From assembly GCA_022842785.1 (NCBI GenBank), contig JALHOW010000001.1:682001-746000 (forward strand): a stretch of 64,000 nucleotides of DNA, read 5' to 3'. The notes beneath the pieces were generated by a model, which was not told the DNA's origin, ran no database searches, and was given only the letters and a program-made list of their open reading frames with translations. Positions 26,882 to 35,482 of the stretch are shown here, in pieces (the first letter of the stretch is position 1; each line of letters starts with the position of its first letter). The position numbers and the translations under genes were made by a program. The DNA is from Hyphomicrobiaceae bacterium (GTDB lineage: Bacteria > Pseudomonadota > Alphaproteobacteria > Rhizobiales > Hyphomicrobiaceae).

Positions 26882-27835
26882 ATGAGGATGGTAATCGCGA
26901 TAGCATTCGGATTGGTCGCGGCGGCTTCGGCCACCGTCGTTGCGCAGGACATGAAGGGGTCTGCGGATCATCCCCTTATTCCGCGCTACGAGGGATCCGA
27001 GATCCGGGTCTTCAAGACGAGCGCCTTCGAAGAGTATCGCCTCATAACGAGCAAGATTCTGAAGCGGAAGGGCGAGGAAGAAGCTGACACTTTCACGCGC
27101 CTCGAGGGGAAGGTGACGCATCGCCTGTACCGCGCACCGAAGGACCGCTCGGCACTCGAAGTATTCCGCAATTATGAGGGCGCGCTGCAGAAGGCGGGCT
27201 TCGTACCGGTCTTTGCCTGCCAGCAGAACGACTGCGGTCAATGGTTCAACGGTGCCATGAATCCTGGCACCCGCTACAACGGTCTCATCTACGGCGGCCA
27301 GCAGCGCTATCTCGCAGCCAAGCTCGCGCGTCCTGAAGGCGACGTCTACGTTTCGCTGTATGCGACGAGTTTCGAACCGGAGAACCGCACGTTTCTTGTT
27401 CTCGATGTCATCGAGCTCCAGGGCATGGAACAGCGTATGGTCGTGCTCGAAGCTGGTGAGATGGAGAAGTCGATCGCGCGGGATGGTCGCGTGGCGATCT
27501 ACGGCATTCTCTTCGATTTCGACAAAGCGGACATCAAGGCCGAGTCCAAGGAGCAGATAGATCAGCTCGGCGCGTTGCTCAAGAAGAGTGGAGACCTGCA
27601 GGTGATCATCGTTGGTCACACGGATGGCAAGGGCGCCTTCGATTACAATCTCTCACTGTCTCAGAGGCGCGCGCAGGCGGTCGTCAGCGCACTTTCATCC
27701 GCGCACGGCATCAAGCCCAATCGCATGACCGCGGCAGGCGCGGGAATGATCTCGCCCGTTGCATCCAATCGGACAGAGGAAGGGCGGGCGAAGAACCGCC
27801 GCGTCGAGATCGTGGAGCGCTACACCGGCAAATAG
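26882..27835 (+). CDS. Exported OmpA-domain protein
   Basis: A 317-residue protein with a short signal peptide (MRMVIAIAFGLVAAASATVVAQ). Residues ~25-190 resemble the DUF4892-type N-terminal region that precedes OmpA domains. The C-terminal ~110 residues are an OmpA/MotB peptidoglycan-binding domain: FDFDKADIKAES, IVGHTDGKG, LSLSQRRAQAV and the final RAKNRRVEIVE. No beta-barrel region is evident. It probably links the envelope to peptidoglycan. The ATG at 26882 follows GGGAGG; a GTG at 26879 or the ATG at 26888 are alternatives. Confidence 0.87.
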   Translation: MRMVIAIAFGLVAAASATVVAQDMKGSADHPLIPRYEGSEIRVFKTSAFEEYRLITSKILKRKGEEEADTFTRLEGKVTHRLYRAPKDRSALEVFRNYEGALQKAGFVPVFACQQNDCGQWFNGAMNPGTRYNGLIYGGQQRYLAAKLARPEGDVYVSLYATSFEPENRTFLVLDVIELQGMEQRMVVLEAGEMEKSIARDGRVAIYGILFDFDKADIKAESKEQIDQLGALLKKSGDLQVIIVGHTDGKGAFDYNLSLSQRRAQAVVSALSSAHGIKPNRMTAAGAGMISPVASNRTEEGRAKNRRVEIVERYTGK

Positions 27836-27909
27836 CACATGCAGCCACGGTGATGACACTCGATCCTTCGGCAGGATAGGATCGAGCCTTCAAACATGGA
27901 GGAAGCGCA

Positions 27910-28656
27910 ATGCCATACCGCGGCATGACCGTGGAGCTGATCAAGCTCAAAGGCGACAAGGGCGATACGATAACAGCCTACACGGCGCGGCCAGAAGGAA
28001 AGGGCCCATTCCCGGGCGTCGTGCTCGTGCACCATCTTCCCGGTTGGAGCGAGCTCTATATCGAGATGACGCGCAAGTTCGCGCACTACGGCTACCTCGC
28101 GATTTGCGCAAACCTCTACGAACGCAATGGCGAGGGCGATCCCGATGATGTCGCGGCCAAAGTGCGCGCAGAAGGCGGCGTGCCGGATGCGCAGGTCGTC
28201 GCGGATACGGAAGCGGCGGTGAAGTGGATGCGCGCGCAGCCCGGCCACAACGGTAAGGTCGGGATATTCGGTTCGTGCTCGGGCGGCCGGCACGCTTACA
28301 TCTATGCCTGCCAGAAGAAGGACGTCGATGCGTGCATCGATCTTTGGGGTGGTCGCGTGGTCATGCCCAAGGAAGGTCTCAACGAGAAGACGCCGGTGGC
28401 GCCCATCGATCTCACCAAGGATCTCTCATGCCCGCTGCTCGGTCTCTTCGGCAACGAGGATCGCGCGCCGAGCCCGGAGCAGGTGGATCAGCATGAAGCA
28501 GAGCTCAAGAAGCACGGCAAGAACTACGAGTTCCATCGCTACGACGGCGCGGGGCACGGCTTCTTCTACTACCACCGCCCGCTCTATCGGGTCGACCAGT
28601 CGCTCGACGGCTGGAAGAAGGTCTTCGCGTTCTTCGGCAAGCATCTCGCGAGGTAA
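27910..28656 (+). CDS. Dienelactone hydrolase family protein
   Basis: A 248-residue alpha/beta hydrolase with the DLH-type Cys nucleophile (Cys123 in GIFGSCSGGR), an Asp in LFGNEDRAPS and the His in GAGHGFFY. Canonical dienelactone hydrolase turns dienelactones into maleylacetate in chlorocatechol breakdown, but many paralogues act on other esters. No aromatic ring-cleavage gene is near, so the substrate is left open. GGAGGAAG precedes the ATG. The next gene begins 5 bp downstream, so the two form an operon. Confidence 0.9.
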   Translation: MPYRGMTVELIKLKGDKGDTITAYTARPEGKGPFPGVVLVHHLPGWSELYIEMTRKFAHYGYLAICANLYERNGEGDPDDVAAKVRAEGGVPDAQVVADTEAAVKWMRAQPGHNGKVGIFGSCSGGRHAYIYACQKKDVDACIDLWGGRVVMPKEGLNEKTPVAPIDLTKDLSCPLLGLFGNEDRAPSPEQVDQHEAELKKHGKNYEFHRYDGAGHGFFYYHRPLYRVDQSLDGWKKVFAFFGKHLAR

Positions 28657-28661
28657 ATCTC

Positions 28662-28982
28662 ATGTGCACATCGATCGTCGAAATCGCGCCCGCTGAAGGT
28701 GTGGCCAAGGCTGATGGCGTGTGGTTTCCAGTGACGCACTCCGTCGTCGCTTATGATCACGCGCGGCATGCACTTCTTGCTGATGTCATTACGCTCGACT
28801 TCATCAATACTGATCTGCCGCCGGGATCGCGCGCCGCCGTCGAATTGACGCTCGATGCGGCAAAGGCGCTACATGCAGCGCTGGCAAAGGCCATTACAGA
28901 AGCGGAGATCGAGGAAGCCGAGCGTGCGGAGAGCATTGCTGAGCAGGCGCGTCGTAAGCAGGCGGTGCGGGTTGCGGCTTAA
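28662..28982 (+). CDS. Small conserved protein, DUF6295-like
   Basis: A 106-residue soluble protein beginning MCTSIVEI. It has WFPVTHSVVAYDHARHALLADVITLDFIN, then a helix with ALHAALAKAI. The pattern MCT...G-W-F/F-P-V-T...Y-D-H...L-N/D-F-x-N resembles what I recall of DUF6295, a family without known function. The tail is a charged helix (AERAESIAEQARRK). It starts 5 bp after the dienelactone hydrolase gene, and its stop overlaps the stop of the convergent BtuF-like gene. Confidence 0.65.
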   Translation: MCTSIVEIAPAEGVAKADGVWFPVTHSVVAYDHARHALLADVITLDFINTDLPPGSRAAVELTLDAAKALHAALAKAITEAEIEEAERAESIAEQARRKQAVRVAA

Positions 28983-29776
28983 GACTGCGCGTCTGCCCAA
29001 GTTCGGATGTGCGCGGCGATCGCGTCGAGGCCATCCGTGAGGGCGGCCGGTCCTGGCTGAAGAATGATCGGTGATTTGATTTCAAAGAGGGCGTTGGTGC
29101 GCACGGCCGGGATGGTATCGAAGCCCGGCCGTGCGCTTAGCTGCTCGGGACGGAATTTCTTGCCGCACCATGAGCCGAGGATGACGTCGGGCGCGGCGGC
29201 AATCACTGCATCGGCGGTGACGATGCGCTCGCGGGCAGATTTGCGATGCGCGAGATCACCGAAGATGTCGACGCCGCCGGCAATGGTGATCAATTCGGAA
29301 ACCCAGCCGATACCGCTGATCATCGGTTCGTTCCATTCCTCGAAGTAGACCTTTGGCCGGCGCGCCGGTCGGGCGGTATCGCGCCGGATCGTATCGAGAC
29401 GCTCTTCGAGCTGTCTCGCCAGCGCCTCACCCTGGGCGGCAGCACCGACCATGGCCGCGAGAAGTCGGATCATGTCGAGGATACCGGCGACTGTGCGCTG
29501 GTTGAAGGCGTGGACAGCCACACCCTCACGGATCAGGCTGGCGACGATGTCGGCCTGAAGGTCGGAGAAGGTGAGAACGAGGTCGGGTTCGAGCGCCAGA
29601 ATCTTTGGAATGTCGGCGCTGATGAAAGCGGAGACACGCGGCTTCTCGTGCCTGACGCGCGCGGGCCGCACGGCATAACCCGAGACGCCGACGATGCGCG
29701 CGTCCTCGCCGATGAGATAGAGGGTCTCGACGGTCTCCTCGGTCAGGCAGACAATGCGCTCGGGCGGGAAAGACAT
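28979..29776 (-). CDS. BtuF-like (COG0614) binding protein without signal peptide
   Basis: A 265-residue protein with the fold of periplasmic cobalamin/siderophore-binding proteins: RIVCLTEETVETLYLIGEDARIVGVSGYA, ILALEPDLVLTFSDLQADI and YFEEWNEPMISGIGWVSELI. No hydrophobic leader precedes the mature-like start (MSFPPERIVCL), so it should stay in the cytoplasm, unlike true BtuF. No permease or ATPase is adjacent. Similar lone proteins exist in other alphaproteobacteria. They may bind a corrinoid or iron compound inside the cell, which is inference. It lies 12 bp downstream of a PEP-mutase-like gene on the same strand. Confidence 0.82.
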   Translation of the reverse strand: MSFPPERIVCLTEETVETLYLIGEDARIVGVSGYAVRPARVRHEKPRVSAFISADIPKILALEPDLVLTFSDLQADIVASLIREGVAVHAFNQRTVAGILDMIRLLAAMVGAAAQGEALARQLEERLDTIRRDTARPARRPKVYFEEWNEPMISGIGWVSELITIAGGVDIFGDLAHRKSARERIVTADAVIAAAPDVILGSWCGKKFRPEQLSARPGFDTIPAVRTNALFEIKSPIILQPGPAALTDGLDAIAAHIRTWADAQS

Positions 29777-29788
29777 CGCGCGCTCCGG

Positions 29789-30637
29789 CTATTGGTACTT
29801 TTCCGCCCGGCGGGTGAACTCGGCATAGCCGAGCCGCGCCTCGAAGTCTCGCTCGCTCTCCAGATGCTTTCGGCCGAAGGCTTCGGGACTGCGTGCTTTC
29901 GCGAGCGCCAAACTCTGCTGCAGTGCTTTGGTCGCGGCCTTGAGGCAGAAACCGTAGTCTATGACGAGATCGGCAGCTCCGTCCCACTCCGCGGGATCGG
30001 GCACGCTCGGCAGATTGATCGTGATGATTTTCGTGCGAACGTGCGCACGGATATTGCGCAGCATGTCAGGCGTCGCGCCCGTGGGGAAGAGATAGTCGAC
30101 GCCGATTTCCTCGAAAGCCTGCAGCCGAACGATAGCCTCATCGATATTCTTGGTTGCCCAGATGGCATCCGTGCGCGCGATGATCGCGAGATCATTCGAG
30201 CGTCGCGCATCGAGGGCAGCGCGCAGCTTGTGCTTCATCGCATCCAGCGGGATCAGGGTCTGCGGGAGGGTGGTGTGCTTGCCGCCGGCATGATCTTCGA
30301 TGTGGATCGCGGCGACGCCGGCGCGCTCGAAGGCATCAATGGTGCGCCAGATATTGGCGGGCTCGAAGAAGCCGCCCTCGGCATCGGCGATCACGGGCAC
30401 GTTCACGGCATCGACGACCGCCTTCGTATGTCGAACGATCTCATCGAGGGTGAGCGCACCCACATCCGGTAGACCATGGCCGGCAGCTGCGGCGGCGTAG
30501 CTCCCGACATAGACCATGCCAAATCCTGCTTCCTCGACGAGCTTCGCGCTCAGAGGATCATAGGCACCTGGAAGGACGAGCGCGCGAGGGCCGGCCAAGG
30601 CCGCAGAAAGGGCGGCAGCAGTGCGAGCGGCTTTCAT
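29789..30637 (-). CDS. Isocitrate lyase / PEP mutase superfamily protein
   Basis: A 282-residue second member of the ICL/PEPM superfamily. Visible motifs are LVLPGAYDPLSAKL, VPVIADAEGGF (metal-binding Asp/Glu), AAIHIEDHAGGKHTT and IIARTDA. The K-K/R-C-G-H loop of isocitrate and methylisocitrate lyases is replaced by GGKHTTLPQ, so it is not a canonical lyase of those pathways. Carboxyvinyl-carboxyphosphonate mutase, oxaloacetate decarboxylase or 2,3-dimethylmalate lyase-like reactions are possible. It is the first gene of a two-gene unit with the BtuF-like protein. Confidence 0.87.
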   Translation of the reverse strand: MKAARTAAALSAALAGPRALVLPGAYDPLSAKLVEEAGFGMVYVGSYAAAAAGHGLPDVGALTLDEIVRHTKAVVDAVNVPVIADAEGGFFEPANIWRTIDAFERAGVAAIHIEDHAGGKHTTLPQTLIPLDAMKHKLRAALDARRSNDLAIIARTDAIWATKNIDEAIVRLQAFEEIGVDYLFPTGATPDMLRNIRAHVRTKIITINLPSVPDPAEWDGAADLVIDYGFCLKAATKALQQSLALAKARSPEAFGRKHLESERDFEARLGYAEFTRRAEKYQ

Positions 30638-30761
30638 TCGTCCGGACTCTCCTCAATGCAGGGTTCCAGCCCGCATTGAGCATCTCGACGCGGCACTCGC
30701 AAGCCGAAGCGAACCGGTACGCCGGGCGCAGTGTGACTATCGATGCGTCTTGGCGTGGCGA

Positions 30762-31205
30762 TCAGTAATAGGGGCACACCCAGCCGTCATAGCGATAGCT
30801 GTAGTAGCAGTCCCAGCCGGGGTCATAACCCCAGACGAATATGCTGCCGACCCGGTGGCCGCGATGGTGGCGGACGTGGCGGACGCCGTGGAACTGACCG
30901 CCGTGGTGGATGCGTCCGGAGAAGTGGGCAGGCCTGCCGCCCATATGACCACGGCCGCCGAAACTGCCGCCACCCATGTGGCCGAAGCCGCCGCCGCCCA
31001 TATGCATGCCACCACCACGAGCGCCACCGCCGCCGCCCCCATGACCGCCACCGCCATGACCGCCACCGCCGCCCCCACGCACAAGCGTGACGTTCGCGTC
31101 ATTGTCCGGGGTGACGGGGTTGGTTGGGGCCGGCGTCGCTTGCGCCGCCGTCGCGCATAACGCTGCGAGTGATGCTACGCCCAAGATTGACAATCGATGC
31201 AACAT
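30762..31205 (-). CDS. Secreted Gly/His-rich protein
   Basis: A 147-residue protein with a signal peptide (MLHRLSILGVASLAALCATAAQA). The mature part is low complexity: runs of Gly with His and Met (GGGGGGHGGGGHGG, then MHMGGGGFGHMGGG), followed by a His-rich stretch (FHGVRHVRHHRGHR) and a Tyr/Cys-rich tail (DCYYSYRYDGWVCPYY). The many His and Met residues suggest loose binding of Cu, Ni or Zn in the periplasm; this is inference. Similar Gly-His-rich small exported proteins are common in Hyphomicrobiales. GGAAGG precedes the ATG at 31205; the frame up to 31292 is not family-like. Confidence 0.8.
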   Translation of the reverse strand: MLHRLSILGVASLAALCATAAQATPAPTNPVTPDNDANVTLVRGGGGGGHGGGGHGGGGGGARGGGMHMGGGGFGHMGGGSFGGRGHMGGRPAHFSGRIHHGGQFHGVRHVRHHRGHRVGSIFVWGYDPGWDCYYSYRYDGWVCPYY

Positions 31206-31449
31206 GTCAGCCTTCCTTTCCTGCAGAAAGAGCAGGTCGCGCCGACCGTTTGCGAGGTGTCCGAAGGTAAGTCGAGCTTTCGGGCAGAACACGGTGTCCG
31301 CGCGGTGTCAGCTCTCTGTTCTTGAGATGGCGAGCGAACCTCGCGACGTCCATGCGGCCGACGGCGCTTCACGAATCATTGATCGGACGCGGTTGTTCGC
31401 GCGGGGGCCGAATTTTCTGTCCGCAGATATGGCGTTCCCGGCGCTTTAC

Positions 31450-32550
31450 TCAGCCCAGCGTGAACGCCTCGTTGATCGCGCTTTGAATGCCACCGCCCAT
31501 CACTGGGCCACCTCCGGCGACGTAGATGGTGTCGTCGATGGCGACCGCGCCGAGGCCGTGCCGCGGCGTCATCATGGGCGCGTAGGCCTCCCACGTATCG
31601 GACGCGATGTCGTAGGCTTCGTTCTGGCCATAGACGCGGTCCGTGCCTTCGCCACCCATGCAGAAGATCTTGCCCCTGACCAGCACGGCACCGTGCCCCG
31701 AGCGCGCCGTCGGAAATGGGCGCCGCGCCTCCCACTTGTCGGCCTTCAGGTCGTACACATGGTGTAGATTGGAGTTGGTGTGGAAGCTGTCGACGCGCCC
31801 GCCGATGAGGTGAATGAGGCCGTTGGCGGTGACGATGCCGGTGTGATCGCGACCGAGCGGCATAGGACGGCGCGGCTCCCACTTGTCCGCCTTGGCATCG
31901 TAAGCGTAGTGCCAGTCGACGGACTTCTTGTCGGCGAACGTATCGCCGATCGCGCCGCCGATGATGTGCAAAGTGCCGTTGTCGTTTGTGGTGCCCATGG
32001 CGCCGCACGGACGTGGCAGTGACGCGATCTTGCGCCACTCGGTAGCGCCCGGATCGAGCACGAAGCACTGGTCGTGCGGCTTGCGGTTCTGCTCGACGAA
32101 GCCGCCCAGCGCATAGAGCCGACCTTCGACGACGCAGACGCCCACGTGGTTCGCACCCAGCGGCAGCGGTGGCCCTTCGAGCCACTTGTCGGATTTGGGG
32201 TCGTAGATGTGATGATAGTTCCGGTCGACCCGTTGCTCGCCGTAGCCACCGAGGAGGTGCATCCGGCCGTCCCGGACGGTCGCCCATGCCATCTCGCTGC
32301 GCGGGATGGGCAGCGGCGCCTTTGGCATCCATCTGCCGGGACTGGCGGCTTTGCGCGCGGGGCTGTCGGTGACGTGCTGGGTCGCGGTCTCGGGAGGTAG
32401 GCCAAGGCGGCCGGGCTGCTTCAGGCTTTCGTACATGCCGCCGTGGTGTTCGTGACCGGGTGCCTGGGCGAGGGCTGGGCCGGCGACGGCGGCTCCCGCG
32501 AGCCCAGCGAGGACGGTGCGGCGGTCGATCGACTTCTGTCCGAGGCGCAT
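31450..32550 (-). CDS. Tat-exported kelch-repeat beta-propeller protein
   Basis: A 366-residue protein. The leader has a twin-arginine motif (DRRTVLAGLAGAAVAGPALA), so a folded protein is probably exported through Tat. The rest contains about six kelch blades, each with a GG doublet preceded by hydrophobics (HLLGGY, YALGGF, HIIGGA, HLIGGR, FCMGGE, YVAGGG) and a later W after YD-type residues (DKWEPRRP, DKWEARRP). Kelch propellers bind ligands or proteins, and some are sialate mutarotases or oxidases. No catalytic signature is obvious. The ATG at 32550 follows GGGAGAAG. Confidence 0.9.
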   Translation of the reverse strand: MRLGQKSIDRRTVLAGLAGAAVAGPALAQAPGHEHHGGMYESLKQPGRLGLPPETATQHVTDSPARKAASPGRWMPKAPLPIPRSEMAWATVRDGRMHLLGGYGEQRVDRNYHHIYDPKSDKWLEGPPLPLGANHVGVCVVEGRLYALGGFVEQNRKPHDQCFVLDPGATEWRKIASLPRPCGAMGTTNDNGTLHIIGGAIGDTFADKKSVDWHYAYDAKADKWEPRRPMPLGRDHTGIVTANGLIHLIGGRVDSFHTNSNLHHVYDLKADKWEARRPFPTARSGHGAVLVRGKIFCMGGEGTDRVYGQNEAYDIASDTWEAYAPMMTPRHGLGAVAIDDTIYVAGGGPVMGGGIQSAINEAFTLG

Positions 32551-32635
32551 GTCGCTTCTCCCTTCATGGCGCTCAGCCGATGGCCACGGCGCTTTCAATG
32601 GGATATGTCCCACGGAGATCTGACAAAGGGAAGGC

Positions 32636-33631
32636 ATGCCCCACCACCCGCACCGCTTCTGTGTGGCACCGCAGATGGACTGGACGGACCGGCACTGCCG
32701 GTACTTCCATCGTCTGCTGTCCAATCGCGCGCGCCTCTATTCCGAGATGGTGACCGTGCCGGCGGTGATCCACGGTAAGCGCGAGCAGCTGCTCGGGTTC
32801 GATCCTGCTGAACATCCAGTGGCACTGCAACTTGGGGGCTCCGATCCGGCGGGTCTCGCTCAAGCCGCGCGGATCGGCGAGGACTGGGGCTATGCCGAGA
32901 TCAATTTGAATGTCGGCTGCCCCTCGGATCGGGTGCAGGTTGGCAGCTTCGGCGCCTGTCTCATGGCGGAGCCGGGGCTTGTCGCGGATTGCGTCGCGGC
33001 CATGCGGGCGGCCGTGCGCGTGCCGGTCACCGTCAAGTGCCGCATCGGTATCGACGATCAGGACAGCGAGGCCGATCTCGACCGCTTCATCGATACGGTG
33101 GCGGGGGCGGGCTGCGACACGTTCATCATGCACGCGCGCAAGGCCTGGCTGAAGGGGCTCTCACCGAAAGAGAACCGCGAGGTACCGCCGCTCGACTATG
33201 GACGGGTCGCCCGGCTCAAAGCGCGGAGGCCCGAGCTGACGATTGTGCTGAATGGCGGGATCGGCTCGATCGACGAGGCTGAGTCTCACCTCCAGATCTT
33301 CGACGGCGTGATGCTCGGACGGGCGGCCTATCACACGCCGTACATCCTGGCAGAAGTGGATCGGCGCCTGTTCGGTAGTGGCGGCCTAGATATCAGTCGC
33401 GGGGATGTACTGCGCGCGCTTGTTCCGTACATCGATCAGCATGTCGCTCAGGGCGGTCGGCCCTATGCGATCCTACGGCATATCCTCGGGCTCTATCACG
33501 GCCAGCCCCGGGCCCGGGCCTTCCGCCGGCTGCTCTCCGAGCAGGGACCGCGCGCGACGGCAGGCGGCGATCTGCTGCGCGCGGCCATTGCGGTCGTCGA
33601 GGGGCAGGAATTCCCAGCCGCTGCCGAGTAA
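32636..33631 (+). CDS. dusA: tRNA-dihydrouridine synthase DusA
   Basis: A 331-residue FMN-dependent TIM-barrel enzyme that reduces uridine to dihydrouridine at D-loop positions 20/20a of tRNA. The catalytic Cys95 sits in INLNVGCPSDRVQ. Other landmarks are VAPQMDWTDRHCRYFHR at the start, KCRIGIDD, FIMHARKAWLKGLSPKENR and LNGGI. The last two are typical of DusA rather than DusB or DusC. It is divergent from the kelch gene (85 bp) and 130 bp upstream of nuoF. Confidence 0.95.
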   Translation: MPHHPHRFCVAPQMDWTDRHCRYFHRLLSNRARLYSEMVTVPAVIHGKREQLLGFDPAEHPVALQLGGSDPAGLAQAARIGEDWGYAEINLNVGCPSDRVQVGSFGACLMAEPGLVADCVAAMRAAVRVPVTVKCRIGIDDQDSEADLDRFIDTVAGAGCDTFIMHARKAWLKGLSPKENREVPPLDYGRVARLKARRPELTIVLNGGIGSIDEAESHLQIFDGVMLGRAAYHTPYILAEVDRRLFGSGGLDISRGDVLRALVPYIDQHVAQGGRPYAILRHILGLYHGQPRARAFRRLLSEQGPRATAGGDLLRAAIAVVEGQEFPAAAE

Positions 33632-33761
33632 TGCAGGCCAGAACTGCTGAATACTGCGGCAGATCAGCCCTCGCCTCACAGCATTCAGGCTGATAGAACG
33701 GGTCCAGATTCCAGGGCGCCACCACTTCCCGGGCGCCCCGATGAAGACGCATGGGGACATG

Positions 33762-35045
33762 ATGCTCGCTGACAAGGACCGCATCTTCACGAACCTCTAC
33801 GGCTTCCACGACTGGCGCCTTGCTGGCGCGCGGTCGCGCGGCGCCTGGGACAACACCAAGGCCCTGATCGATATGGGCCAGGATGCGATCATCAACGAGA
33901 TGAAGGCCTCGGGCCTGCGCGGGCGCGGCGGCGCCGGCTTCCCGACCGGGCTCAAGTGGTCGTTCATGCCGAAGAACGATCCGCGACCGTCCTATCTGGT
34001 CGTCAACGCGGACGAATCCGAGCCGGGCTCCTGCAAAGACCGCGAGATCATGCGGCACGATCCGCACCTACTGATCGAGGGCTGCCTCGTCGCCTCCTTC
34101 GCGATGCGCGCGCACGTCTGCTACATCTACGTGCGTGGAGAGTTCATCCGTGAGCGCGAGCGCCTGCAAGCGGCGATCGACGAGGCCTATGAGGCCAAGC
34201 TCATCGGCAAGAACAGCATTCACGGCTGGGATTTCGACTGCTACGTCCACCACGGCGCGGGCGCCTATATCTGCGGTGAGGAGACGGCGCTGCTCGAGAG
34301 CCTCGAGGGCAAGAAGGGTCAGCCGCGCCTGAAGCCGCCGTTCCCGGCGAACTCCGGCCTCTATGGCGCCCCGACCACGGTCAATAACGTCGAGTCCATC
34401 GCCGTCGCGCCGACGATCCTGCGGCGTGGGGCGACATGGTTCGCCGGACTCGGCAAGCCGAACAACACCGGCACCAAGCTCTTCCAGATCTCCGGGCACG
34501 TCGAAAAGCCGTGCGTGGTCGAGGAGGAGATGGGGATCTCGCTGCGCGAGCTGCTGGAAAGGCATGCAGGCGGCGTGCGCGGTGGCTGGGACAACCTGCT
34601 GGCTGTCATCCCGGGCGGCTCGTCCATGCCCTGTCTGCCGAAGGAAATCTGCGACGACCTGACCATGGACTTCGACACGTTGTCGAAGCTCAAGAGCGGC
34701 ATGGGCACGGCCGCCATCATCGTCATGGACAAGTCGACGGACATCATCGCCGCCATCCGCCGCATTGCCTACTTCTACAAGCACGAGAGCTGTGGTCAGT
34801 GTACGCCGTGCCGCGAGGGCACGGGTTGGATGTGGCGCGTGCTGGAGCGCATGGAGCGCGGCGACGCCGAGATCGAGGAGATCGACCTTCTGTTCGACGT
34901 GTCGAAGCAGGTCGAGGGGCATACCATTTGCGCGCTGGGCGATGCCGCGGCTTGGCCCGTTCAGGGTCTCCTGCGCAACTTCCGGCCCGTCATCGAGCAG
35001 CGCATCAAGGACCGCAAGCGCTCACTCGCGGTGGCCGCGGAGTGA
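33762..35045 (+). CDS. nuoF: NADH-quinone oxidoreductase subunit F (isolated gene)
   Basis: A 427-residue complex I subunit that holds the NADH site, FMN and the N3 [4Fe-4S] cluster. It shows [18 protein letters not shown] (NADH), [16 protein letters not shown] (FMN), [17 protein letters not shown], and cluster cysteines 344, 347, 350 ([13 protein letters not shown]) with Cys390 (HTICALGD). All key residues are intact. The start [11 protein letters not shown] at 33762 matches the alphaproteobacterial N-terminus; an ATG three bases earlier and one at 33741 are possible. nuoE and nuoG are not beside it. The gene stands between dusA and a small acidic-tail gene, so it is either split from the nuo operon or an extra copy. 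Confidence 0.94.
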   Translation: MLADKDRIFTNLYGFHDWRLAGARSRGAWDNTKALIDMGQDAIINEMKASGLRGRGGAGFPTGLKWSFMPKNDPRPSYLVVNADESEPGSCKDREIMRHDPHLLIEGCLVASFAMRAHVCYIYVRGEFIRERERLQAAIDEAYEAKLIGKNSIHGWDFDCYVHHGAGAYICGEETALLESLEGKKGQPRLKPPFPANSGLYGAPTTVNNVESIAVAPTILRRGATWFAGLGKPNNTGTKLFQISGHVEKPCVVEEEMGISLRELLERHAGGVRGGWDNLLAVIPGGSSMPCLPKEICDDLTMDFDTLSKLKSGMGTAAIIVMDKSTDIIAAIRRIAYFYKHESCGQCTPCREGTGWMWRVLERMERGDAEIEEIDLLFDVSKQVEGHTICALGDAAAWPVQGLLRNFRPVIEQRIKDRKRSLAVAAE

Positions 35046-35049
35046 AGAG

Positions 35050-35073
35050 CGCCGCCGGAGATCTCCGGCGGCG
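35050..35073. terminator. Perfect 24-bp palindrome after nuoF
   Basis: Starting four bases after the nuoF stop, the arm CGCCGCCGGAGA is followed directly by its exact reverse complement. The stem would be very GC-rich. A T-run does not follow, so it may be a processing or stability element, or a factor-assisted terminator, rather than a classic intrinsic terminator. Confidence 0.55.
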
Positions 35074-35120
35074 ATGTCGTGCTTAGCAACTAGCGGACGT
35101 CGGAAGCAAACAAGCAGGCG

Positions 35121-35381
35121 CTAGCGCTGCTTGGACGACTTTTTGTCGTCGTCATCATCCTCGTCTTCCTCGTCCTCGTCTTCATCTTCGTCGTCTTCGT
35201 CCTTGTCCTCGTCGTCCTCACCGGCACCGAGTTCCCGGACAGCCTCGAGAAGCTGCTCCTCACCTTCTTCTTGCGTCTCGACCAGCCACTCCGCGACGAT
35301 CTCGTCGCCGCGCATGAAGACGACTTTGAAGGGCTGCTCTTCGTCGTCGCTCGGAACAACATCTGCAGTAATGTATGCCAT
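35121..35381 (-). CDS. Small protein with Asp/Glu-rich tail
   Basis: An 86-residue protein. Residues 1-52 form a folded-looking region (MAYITADVVPSDDEEQPF, VVFMRGDEIVAEWLV, EEQLLEAVRELGAG). Residues ~53-80 are almost wholly Asp and Glu, ending KKSSKQR. GGAGACC precedes the ATG. The acidic tail could mimic nucleic acid or bind basic proteins or cations. I do not recognise a family. It lies in the convergent space between nuoF and mfd, with its own ribosome site, and could be a short-lived or regulatory protein. Confidence 0.72.
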   Translation of the reverse strand: MAYITADVVPSDDEEQPFKVVFMRGDEIVAEWLVETQEEGEEQLLEAVRELGAGEDDEDKDEDDEDEDEDEEDEDDDDDKKSSKQR

Positions 35382-35482
35382 GACCGGTCTCCTGCTGCAC
35401 TGAGAAGCGGGCGCGTGACGTGCGCCTTCCCGCGCCGGAAGTCAATCCCGCGGGATATTGAAGCTGTGATGACAGCAGGCGA

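Noticed and set aside
30941-31080. GGC-rich repetitive DNA resembling a repeat array
   Set aside because: It encodes the Gly/His-rich part of a secreted protein; periodicity comes from glycine codons, not from a CRISPR or satellite.
35150-35220. Simple-sequence tract of Asp/Glu codons as a possible microsatellite
   Set aside because: It stays in frame inside an 86-residue gene with a clear start and ribosome site, so it is treated as coding.
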